6,749 nucleotides of DNA from Cytophagales bacterium (GTDB taxonomy: Bacteria > Bacteroidota > Bacteroidia > Cytophagales > ES-bin-26). The stretch covers positions 1 through 6,749 of the forward strand of contig JACMKY010000694.1 in the NCBI GenBank assembly GCA_014379925.1. Reading direction: 5' to 3'. The notes beneath the pieces were generated by a model, which searched no databases, had not been told where the DNA came from, and worked only from the letters and a program-made list of their open reading frames with translations. Shown one piece after another: positions 1 to 5,479 of this stretch. The stretch's first letter is position 1, and the number at the start of each line of letters is the position of its first letter. Position numbers and translations under genes: made by a program.

Positions 1-51
1 ATTTTCCGCAACAAGAAAGACAACTGCGTGAAAGTAGTGCTCACCCCGTAA
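1..51 (+). CDS. 3' end of a plus-strand gene, possibly a zinc-dependent medium-chain dehydrogenase (partial)
   Basis: Reading frame 1 is open from the window edge to a TAA at 49-51 and gives a tail of 16 residues, IFRNKKDNCVKVVLTP. The pattern of an aromatic residue, a basic/acidic turn (NKKDN), then VKVVL and a terminal proline resembles the last beta strand of zinc-dependent alcohol, sorbitol or galactitol-phosphate dehydrogenases, where endings such as 'DKS..VKV.L' are common. That is recognition from a very short piece, so the family call is tentative. A strong inverted repeat starts 26 bases after the stop, which supports this being a real gene end. It converges on the minus-strand Sus operon and is probably unrelated to it. 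Confidence 0.5.
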   Translation: MFRNKKDNCVKVVLTP

Positions 52-77
52 GGGCAGCCAACCCGGCCAGCGGGGAT

Positions 78-134
78 AAACGCCGGTGAGGGCTTCGACT
101 GCCGCCGTGGCAGCCGGATCCCTCACCGGCGTTT
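78..134 (+). terminator. Perfect 15-bp inverted repeat with nested hairpin, probable terminator
   Basis: Left arm AAACGCCGGTGAGGG (78-92) is perfectly complementary to right arm CCCTCACCGGCGTTT (120-134). Inside the 27-base loop a second stem, CTGCC (99-103) with GGCAG (109-113), can form. The structure begins 26 bases after the dehydrogenase-like stop codon. The arms carry AAA on the outside left and TTT on the outside right, as in a Rho-independent terminator, but the U tract is short (TTTGTTC). It is therefore either a modest terminator or an mRNA 3'-end stabilising structure. Confidence 0.65.
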
Positions 135-338
135 GTTCAAACAATCGTTGCTACCTGCGCCGCCGCGCGGAATGTCAAACTGGTTATCAATCACGACCAA
201 GGGTTGGAACTCATCAAGGGCCTGGTACCCGTTCCGCAACCGGACCGGGCCTTGTTGGAGTCGCTCTTCAAGCCCCTGCTTGTTCCCCGCCCGCCGGTGG
301 TGCCAGGGCCGATTGCCCGGCAACGCCACTTTATCCAT
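135..338. other. Gene-poor stretch, unresolved open frames
   Basis: No gene can be assigned here. Plus frame 3 is open from base 90 to a TAG at 369-371 and reads protein-like (VKLVINHDQGLELIKG near 177-224; end FYYFEAG), but it has no ATG and its first part runs through the inverted repeat. The codon-aligned minus frame is open from an ATG at 338, which abuts the stop of the FlgD-like remnant, to a TGA at 123-125 (71 codons), with no recognisable family. Two other plus frames are open for 85-90 codons. Open frames on both strands are expected by chance at this base composition. The stretch may be decayed coding DNA continuing the remnant on its right. Confidence 0.3.
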
Positions 339-524
339 TCACTGTTTTATTACTTTGAGGCTGGATAGCTGGTCATCGAGCATCAGTTGAATGACGTACG
401 TACCCGGAGGAAGCGGCAATCCGCGCTTATCCCGGCCGCTCCAGGCTACAGTGTGAGGACCGGCTTCTTTGGTAGATTCCCGTTGATGAGTCTGAGGGAA
501 TGTATTCGAGGGAATTGTACCTTT
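339..524 (-). pseudogene. Remnant of a secreted protein: FlgD-like / T9SS-type C-terminal domain
   Basis: On the minus strand a frame of 61 codons is open between a TAA (527-525) and a TGA (341-339). It has no ATG. Its second half reads GPHTVAWSGRDKRG, then LPLPPGTYVIQL, then SLKVIKQ and stop. This follows the FlgD-type Ig-like fold seen at the ends of many secreted Bacteroidota proteins: 'G.H.V.WDGRD..G..LPPGTY...L', with a final strand KVIK at the very C-terminus. In such proteins the domain anchors or sorts the product, often by type IX secretion. Here only the end survives; nothing upstream reads as the rest of the protein in any frame before the two hairpins at 568-696. I infer a 5'-deleted gene, a fossil rather than a working small protein. 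It is on the same strand as the Sus operon but beyond its terminators. Confidence 0.5.
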
Positions 525-567
525 TTAGGTTAGGCTGCTGCTAAGACAGCAACACCAGATCCTTTCA

Positions 568-616
568 AAGGAAAACTGGATCGCATTTACAAAGTGAAAG
601 CGATCCAGTTTTCCTT
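568..616. terminator. Perfect 17-bp inverted repeat, probable bidirectional terminator
   Basis: Left arm AAGGAAAACTGGATCGC (568-584) is the exact reverse complement of GCGATCCAGTTTTCCTT (600-616), with a 15-base loop. The inner ten pairs (ACTGGATCGC with GCGATCCAGT) are the GC-richer part of the stem, and the outer pairs are an A-rich run facing a TTTTCCTT run. On either strand the transcript therefore reads A tract, hairpin, U tract, the classic form of a terminator active in both directions. It lies in the convergent gap, about 100 bases past the BNR-gene stop and after a first terminator, so it would act as a backup for that operon and block read-through from the left. Confidence 0.7.
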
Positions 617-662
617 CACCCAAGTAATCTATTATTACAAGTTTAAGACCACCAAAATTCCT

Positions 663-696
663 GCCACTGCCGTGCGGAGTGCCGCATGGCAGTGGC
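663..696 (-). terminator. Hairpin terminator of the Sus operon
   Basis: GCCACTGCCGTGCGG (663-677) pairs with CCGCATGGCAGTGGC (682-696) around a four-base loop. The stem is 15 positions with one imperfect pair (672/687). The hairpin begins about 20 bases after the TGA of the BNR gene. Read on the minus strand it is followed by AGGAATTTTGG, a short U run slightly offset from the stem. The imperfect pair is G-U in a plus-strand RNA but A-C in the minus-strand RNA. Confidence 0.65.
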
Positions 697-716
697 CGAG
701 GATAGAATTGGTTCTC

Positions 717-3700
717 TCAATAGGTAGGAACAATCACGCTCAGGGTATTGGCCTTCAGCGTTTGGTTGAACCGGTTCACGTCCACGTCCAGGATCTTCCG
801 GTAGGCGGTCCGGTATTCCTTTACCCGGTCCGAATTGAGTCGGTGTACTTCGTACTGCTGGCGGGTGGGTTTGAAATCACCAATCTGCACCCCGTTGGCC
901 AGCGTGAGCACCCGGGCGTACAATCCGTCGGGACCTCGGTTGTTGTCGGCTACGTTGCCGCCGGGCGTCCCCGTCACGGTCAGCAGGTAAAGGTTCTGCT
1001 CCAGCTCGATGAACTTCCGTTCCAACCGGTTCAGGCTGTCGGCCAACGGAAGCAGCTGCTTATTCTCTTTGCTCAGGGCTTTGAGGTCGGCCAGCTGTTT
1101 GCGTTGCCATTCGATGTCGTTGATCAGCTCGGCCACCTTGGTCACGTTTTCGCGGGCTTCCAGTGCCAGCGTGGTCTGTTCCTGGAGTTCTTCCGGACCC
1201 GCCGTGGAATGGGGATCGGGCCGTACCTCCACCGCCTGCGTGAAGGTCTGGCCGTCCACCGTCAGCCGCACCCGGTACGTGCCCGGTGCTACCAGCGGTC
1301 CCTTGACGCCCTTCTGGTTCCAGGCGTTGAAGGCCCGCCAGCCTTCGTTGTTGAGGCGCATCCGCTCGGGGGCCTCCTCCCAGCCGGGAAAACCCAGCGG
1401 CAGCGTGCGCAAGCGGGCTTCCTTAGCGTCCTCGTGGCGTAAATCCCAGGCCAAGCGGTTGATTCCCGCCAGCTTGGTCGGCTTCAGTTTCCGGATCACC
1501 GAATCGGCTTTCCCCAAAACAACCAACTCGATCTGCCTGGTCGTGGTGTCTTTCAGGTAGTAATGAATCAGTGCCCCGTATTCGGGATTCGCGCCGTCGG
1601 CGGCACTCGGTGGTGCCTGGCCAGCGAAGCTCACGTCCCGGAAGCGGTAAGCCGGCCGGGGCGTGAACAAGTGGGCGGACGCCGCCAGCACCTGGTCGTT
1701 CAGCGCGCGCAACGGCGTGAGGTCGTCCAGGATGTAGAATCCCCGTCCGTAGGTTGCCACCACCAAGTCGTGGAAGTGCTCCTGGATGGCCAACCAGTGC
1801 ACCGGGGCGTGGGGCAGGTTGTTTTGCAGCGGCAGCCAGGTTTGCCCGTCGTTGTAACTGAGGTACAAGGCGTTCTCCGTGCCGAGGTACAGGAGTCCTT
1901 TCCGCACCGGGTCCTCCCGGATCACGTGGACGTAGCTGAGTACGCCCTGGGGAATGCCGTTGGTGATTTTTTTCCAGGTCTTGCCGTAGTCGGCGGTTTT
2001 GTAAGCGAAGGGGTCGCGGTTGTTCACCTGGTGCAGGTCTACCGAGAGGTAAGCCGTGCCGGGCTGGTGACGGGAGGGCTCGATGTTGCTGATCGTTCCC
2101 CAGGCGGGCAAGCCGGGGAGGTTCTTGGTTACGTTGGCCCAGGTTTTCCCCCCGTCGCGCGTGAGTTGCACCTGCCCGTCGTTGCTGCCCGTCCAGATCA
2201 GGTCTTTCTCGAGGGGCGATTCGGCGATGGCGAACAGCGTGCAGCCGTAGTCCACGTTGAGGTTGTCCACCGTCAAACCGCCCGAGTTGCCCAGTTTGCT
2301 TTGGTCGTTGGTCGTCAAGTCAGGACTGATTTCCCGCCAGCTCCCGCCGCCGTCGGTGGTCACGTGCAGGTACTGGCTGCCCACGTACACTTTGTGGTGG
2401 TCGTGGGGCGAAATGTGGATGGGCAACGTCCAGTTCCAGCGGTACTTAACCATGGAGGGCGCGTAGCCCAACTGCGATTCGGGCCACACGCGCACGTCGC
2501 GGTGCTGGCCGCTGCGCCCGTCATAGCGGGTCAGCACACCGTCGTAGCTGGCCGACCAGACGATGTGGTTGTCCACCGGATCGGGGTACGTGAACCCGCT
2601 TTCCCCCCCGCCCACCGGGTGCCATATCGCGGTGGAGATCGTCGGCATCCGGCTGTTGCTGGGACCCCGGTAAGAAGGCCCGTCCTGCCGGTTGCCGTAC
2701 ACGTTGTAAGGAACCTGGTTGTCGACGGCCACGTGGTACATCTGGGCAATGGGCAGGTCGGGCTTGAACCAGGACTGGCCCCGGTTGAGCGAAATGGAAA
2801 CCCCGCCGTCGTTGCCCACTACAAGACGGTTCGGGTTCCGGGGATCAATCCACAAGTCGTGGTCATCGCCACCCGCCGCCGCCAACCCGACGGAGGTCTT
2901 GCCCCCGTCCAGGCTCCGGTAAACGGAAAAGGCCGAGAAATAGGCTTCGTTTTCGTTGTCGGGCGCCACCGTGACGCGGGTGTAGTAGTGCGGACGTTGC
3001 GTGTAATGGTGGTCTCGGCTGATGACTTTCCAGGAGGCGCCCGCGTCGTCGGAGCGGAACAGTACCCCGTCAAATTTGTTCTGGTCCGTCTCAATCAGCG
3101 CGTAGATCCGGTTGGAGTTGCTGGGAGCGTACGCCACGCCGATTTTTCCCACGGGAGATTTGGGCAAGCCGGAACCCGCGAGCCTTTTCCAGGTGGTTCC
3201 CCCGTCGCGCGAAAGGAACAGCCCGCTGCCGGGGCCGCCGCTCACCCGGCCCCAGGTTTTTATATCCAACTGCCAGGCGCCGGCGATCAGGATGCGGGGG
3301 TTGTTGGGGTCCATCGCCAGGTCGGCCACGCCCGTGTTCTCATCCACGAACAGCACCCGCTCCCAGGTTTTGCCGCCGTCGAGCGTGCGGAACACGCCGC
3401 GTTCGGGCTGGGGACCGTAGCAGTGGCCCAGCGCCGCCGCGTACACCACGTCCGGGTTCTGAGGATGGATGAGGATGCGGCCAATCCGGCCGGTGTTTTC
3501 CAGCCCGGCGCGCTGCCAGGTCTTGCCCGCGTCGGTGGACTTGTAGATGCCGTTGCCCAGTGAGATATTGCTCCGGATGAAGGTCTCGCCCGTTCCCGCC
3601 CAGACCACGTTGGGATCGGAAGGGGCGATGGCCAGCGAGCCCACGGAAGACACGGCTTGCTCATCGAAAATCGCTTTCCAGCTCAACCCCCCGTCCGTCG

Positions 3701-3935
3701 TCTTGAAGATGCCGCCCGAAGCAGCGCCGGCGTACACGACGTGGTTGTTGCCCGGCTCGCCCACCACGGCAATCACCCGGTTGCCATCGGGTCCGATGTA
3801 CCGGTACTTCAAGTTCCGGTACACTTCCTTGGTAAGCGGCTGGGCGGGTGTCCCCGGCGCGAACGGGAGCGTCAGCAGCCAACCGGCCAACCAAACCGGC
3901 GGAAGGTTCAAAAAAGGATTTTTCTTCGGTTTCAT
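717..3935 (-). CDS. Secreted BNR/Asp-box repeat protein with VPS10/sortilin-like beta-propeller
   Basis: This encodes 1072 residues from the ATG at 3935; a TTG two codons upstream is also in frame, but the ATG gives the cleaner signal peptide. Residues 1-31 are a Sec signal: basic start KPKK, hydrophobic VWLAGWLLTLPFA, cleavage near TPA|Q. About ten Asp boxes (S/T-x-D-x-G-x-T/S-W) follow, e.g. TTDGGLSW 79-86, STDAGKTW 133-140, TLDGGKTW 184-191, the mark of a multi-bladed sortilin-type propeller. Family signatures include GDDHDLWIDP (356-365), GNDGG (374-378) and ATYGRGFYILDD (727-738). Then come an Ig-like part with PGTYRVRLTVDG (884-895) and a helical, probably coiled-coil segment (914-985). 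Length and domain order match the large Bacteroidota family labelled 'glycosyl hydrolase' or 'WD40/YVTN/BNR-like'. I see no sialidase FRIP motif or other catalytic signature, so binding or scaffolding is as likely as catalysis. The C-terminus (IVPTY) lacks a type IX sorting domain. The start codon is 48 bases after the susD stop, so co-transcription is likely. Confidence 0.92.
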   Translation of the reverse strand: MKPKKNPFLNLPPVWLAGWLLTLPFAPGTPAQPLTKEVYRNLKYRYIGPDGNRVIAVVGEPGNNHVVYAGAASGGIFKTTDGGLSWKAIFDEQAVSSVGSLAIAPSDPNVVWAGTGETFIRSNISLGNGIYKSTDAGKTWQRAGLENTGRIGRILIHPQNPDVVYAAALGHCYGPQPERGVFRTLDGGKTWERVLFVDENTGVADLAMDPNNPRILIAGAWQLDIKTWGRVSGGPGSGLFLSRDGGTTWKRLAGSGLPKSPVGKIGVAYAPSNSNRIYALIETDQNKFDGVLFRSDDAGASWKVISRDHHYTQRPHYYTRVTVAPDNENEAYFSAFSVYRSLDGGKTSVGLAAAGGDDHDLWIDPRNPNRLVVGNDGGVSISLNRGQSWFKPDLPIAQMYHVAVDNQVPYNVYGNRQDGPSYRGPSNSRMPTISTAIWHPVGGGESGFTYPDPVDNHIVWSASYDGVLTRYDGRSGQHRDVRVWPESQLGYAPSMVKYRWNWTLPIHISPHDHHKVYVGSQYLHVTTDGGGSWREISPDLTTNDQSKLGNSGGLTVDNLNVDYGCTLFAIAESPLEKDLIWTGSNDGQVQLTRDGGKTWANVTKNLPGLPAWGTISNIEPSRHQPGTAYLSVDLHQVNNRDPFAYKTADYGKTWKKITNGIPQGVLSYVHVIREDPVRKGLLYLGTENALYLSYNDGQTWLPLQNNLPHAPVHWLAIQEHFHDLVVATYGRGFYILDDLTPLRALNDQVLAASAHLFTPRPAYRFRDVSFAGQAPPSAADGANPEYGALIHYYLKDTTTRQIELVVLGKADSVIRKLKPTKLAGINRLAWDLRHEDAKEARLRTLPLGFPGWEEAPERMRLNNEGWRAFNAWNQKGVKGPLVAPGTYRVRLTVDGQTFTQAVEVRPDPHSTAGPEELQEQTTLALEARENVTKVAELINDIEWQRKQLADLKALSKENKQLLPLADSLNRLERKFIELEQNLYLLTVTGTPGGNVADNNRGPDGLYARVLTLANGVQIGDFKPTRQQYEVHRLNSDRVKEYRTAYRKILDVDVNRFNQTLKANTLSVIVPTY

Positions 3936-3983
3936 GGGCAATGCTGGGTTTAGGCAGTCGTGATCATTGACGATTGATCGTTG
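3936..3983 (-). repeat. susD-BNR spacer with TCAATGATCA-type repeat words
   Basis: The 48-base gap reads, on the coding strand, ACGATCAATCGTCAATGATCA and then about 20 unremarkable bases before the BNR start. The 10-mer TCAATGATCA (3961-3970) occurs again just after the susC stop (5469-5478). GTCAAT/ATTGAC words also allow a short 6-bp stem (3966-3971 with 3983-3988), too weak to be called a terminator. There is no terminator-like hairpin here, which supports read-through from susD into the BNR gene. Confidence 0.5.
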
Positions 3984-5342
3984 TCAATAGCCGGGATTTT
4001 GCTCTAAATCGGGATCGGCACCGATGTCGACGAAGGGAATCGGAAACAACCACTTATTGCGGTCGGTGATGCCCAGCACGTCGTCGGCGCGTTCGGTCCG
4101 CACCAGGTCGAACCAGCGGTGCGCTTCGAAAGCGAACTCAATGCGGCGCTCGTTTTCGATGGCCAGCTGGACCGCTTCCGGCGTGGCTGCCGTTGCCTCG
4201 GCCAGGCCTGCCCGTTTCCGCACCGCGTTCAGGTCGGCCAGCGCGCCCGCGAGGTTGTTTTGCTGAGCCCGTGCCTCCGCCCGGATCAGGTAGAGTTCCG
4301 CCAGGCGAATCAGGTAGGCCGGGTCATCCCGCTCCCGGGAGCGGGCGTAGAGGTTGCCGTAGGTAGCGGTGGTTCCCCCGATGGCGATGGTGGCCACCAG
4401 CGCGTTCCGGTTTCCTCCCGTGGCCGGGTTGTTGACGAGCGTGACGAAACCCGGCGAAGGCTGCAGGGTGAACTGCCCGCCCAGGGCGCTCGGAAACCAG
4501 TTGTTCCACTGGTTGTTCGGGTCGGCGTTGGTGAACGAGAGTTCGAAAACGGATTCGCGGCTCCCGAACGGAGCCGTGGAAAACGCCCGGTACGGAGAAA
4601 CCAGTTCGTAGCCGTTGTTGCCAATCACCCGCGTGGCGTTTCCCTCTGCCTCCGCCCATTGTCGCCGGTAGAGGTGCAGCCGCGCCCGCAGGGCCCGCGC
4701 CGCGTTTTTGGCGGCCCGGTTGCGGAGTTGCGTCGTGGCGGGGGCCACGTTCACTTCCGGCAGCAGCGGTTCGGCCAGGTCCAGGTCGCCCAACACCTGG
4801 TCGTAGGTCTGGTCCAGGGTGCTGCGCCGGATGCCCTGGCCGTCCTGGGCCGAACGGGTGGGCTTCAACACGAGGGGAACGCCGCCCCAGCCCCGTCCCA
4901 GATCGAAGTAGGCCAGGGCCCGCAGCAAGTAGGCCTCGCCCAGAATCCGGTTGCGGGCGTCGGCGGTAAAGGTCGGGTCGGTCAGGACCGGGACGCCCTC
5001 GATGAGGTTGTTGGCCGAGTTGATCACCTGGTAGAGTTGCGTCCAGGTGGCCGTCACGATGTCGTTGTTGGGGGTGTAGGCATTCTGGTCCACCTGCAGG
5101 TACTGGCTGAGCGTGCCGTTGAAGATGACGTTGTCGGCGGGCAAATACCCCAGTACGGGGTAGTTCAACTGGTAGTATTCCTGCACCTGGCTGTAGGTGC
5201 CCAGGATGGCTGCCTGGGCACCCGCGGCGTTGGTAATGGCCTGGTTGTCGGCTACCTGCTGCGCCGGTTCCACGTCGAGCACGTCACAGGCGGCGACCAG
5301 CAGCGTTGACAGCGTTAGAAAGGGGATGATCCGGTTGTTCAT
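3984..5342 (-). CDS. susD: SusD/RagB-family nutrient-binding outer-membrane lipoprotein
   Basis: This is the surface lipoprotein that forms the lid on its SusC partner and captures ligand, usually an oligosaccharide, for import. From the ATG at 5342 it has 452 residues, slightly short for the family (often about 500) but complete at both ends. A TTG four codons upstream is in frame, but I prefer the ATG because the lipoprotein signal then has normal length. Residues 1-18 are a signal ending in lipobox VAAC (Cys19), followed by DVLDVEP as in many SusD proteins; the acidic residue after Cys fits a surface-export signal. The TPR-like SusD core is clear: NNLIEGVP (111-118), EAYLLRALAYFDL (136-148) with WGGVPLV, then YDQVLGDLDLAEPLLPE. 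The C-terminal signature ERRIEFAFEAHRWFDLVRT starts at 398, followed by LFPIP (432-436) and QNPGY at the end. It follows susC by 137 bases and precedes the BNR gene by 48. The symbol is a family name; substrate is unknown. Confidence 0.95.
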   Translation of the reverse strand: MNNRIIPFLTLSTLLVAACDVLDVEPAQQVADNQAITNAAGAQAAILGTYSQVQEYYQLNYPVLGYLPADNVIFNGTLSQYLQVDQNAYTPNNDIVTATWTQLYQVINSANNLIEGVPVLTDPTFTADARNRILGEAYLLRALAYFDLGRGWGGVPLVLKPTRSAQDGQGIRRSTLDQTYDQVLGDLDLAEPLLPEVNVAPATTQLRNRAAKNAARALRARLHLYRRQWAEAEGNATRVIGNNGYELVSPYRAFSTAPFGSRESVFELSFTNADPNNQWNNWFPSALGGQFTLQPSPGFVTLVNNPATGGNRNALVATIAIGGTTATYGNLYARSRERDDPAYLIRLAELYLIRAEARAQQNNLAGALADLNAVRKRAGLAEATAATPEAVQLAIENERRIEFAFEAHRWFDLVRTERADDVLGITDRNKWLFPIPFVDIGADPDLEQNPGY

Positions 5343-5370
5343 GTTAGTTATCAATTGTTAATTATCAATT
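5343..5370 (-). repeat. Two 14-bp tandem copies directly abutting the susD start codon
   Basis: Read toward susD, AATTGATAATTAAC (5370-5357) is followed directly by AATTGATAACTAAC (5356-5343), 13 of 14 bases identical, and then by the ATG. The untranslated leader just before susD is thus a pure AT-rich tandem repeat. Bacteroidota commonly initiate on A/T-rich unstructured leaders without Shine-Dalgarno pairing, so it may help ribosome access; that role is inferred. Confidence 0.7.
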
Positions 5371-5424
5371 ATCATGGTGAGCGATAGTGAGCGCAGTCGA
5401 ACTACGAACCACAATTGTCAATTA
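5371..5424. repeat. Dispersed-type intergenic repeat in the susC-susD spacer
   Basis: This segment contains GTGAGCG twice (5377-5383 and 5387-5393, ten bases apart), running into CAGTCGAAC (5394-5402), then ACAATTGTCAATTA (5411-5424). Combinations of a 'TCGACTGCGCTCAC' word with strings of CAATTGTCAATTA are, to my knowledge, a recurrent spacer repeat in Bacteroidota genomes. With only this window I can see the word structure, not the genomic copy number. The remaining spacer up to the susC stop holds nothing else I can assign apart from the TGATCATTGA word; no -33/-7 promoter pair is evident. Confidence 0.5.
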
Positions 5425-5479
5425 TGCTTTTCTATTGTATTAATTGCTCGGTGGAGACCAATGATTACTGATCATTGAA

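Larger units (their letters stand above)
525..716. other. Non-coding 3' spacer of the Sus operon
   Basis: This stretch between the FlgD-like remnant and the BNR-protein stop has no plausible gene. Its content is dominated by two separate strong inverted repeats (568-616 and 663-696), with AT-rich DNA between them. I see no tRNA or other RNA gene and no promoter motif that I can support. Confidence 0.6.

Noticed and set aside
1563..3563. 666-codon plus-strand open frame opposite the BNR gene
   Set aside because: It is antisense to a gene with unmistakable Asp-box repeats; its translation is valine/glycine/arginine-rich low-complexity text as expected from the complement of GC-rich coding DNA.
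717..3935. Calling the BNR protein a sialidase or glycoside hydrolase
   Set aside because: Asp boxes occur in many non-enzymatic propellers, and I see no FRIP motif or arginine triad; family labels alone do not support catalysis.
3966..3988. ATTGAC...GTCAAT inverted repeat as a terminator between susD and the BNR gene
   Set aside because: The stem is only 6 bp, AT-rich and without a following U tract; it fits repeat-word composition better.
4119..5309. 396-codon plus-strand open frame opposite susD
   Set aside because: It is the antisense shadow of a complete SusD gene and shows no recognisable domain.
5351..5354. TTG at 5354 as the susD start
   Set aside because: The ATG at 5342 gives a normal-length lipoprotein signal, and the TTG lies within the tandem repeat that makes up the leader.
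5343..5424. A CRISPR array or IS end in the susC-susD spacer
   Set aside because: There are only two adjacent 14-bp copies without spacers, no terminal inverted repeats flanking a transposase and no target duplication.
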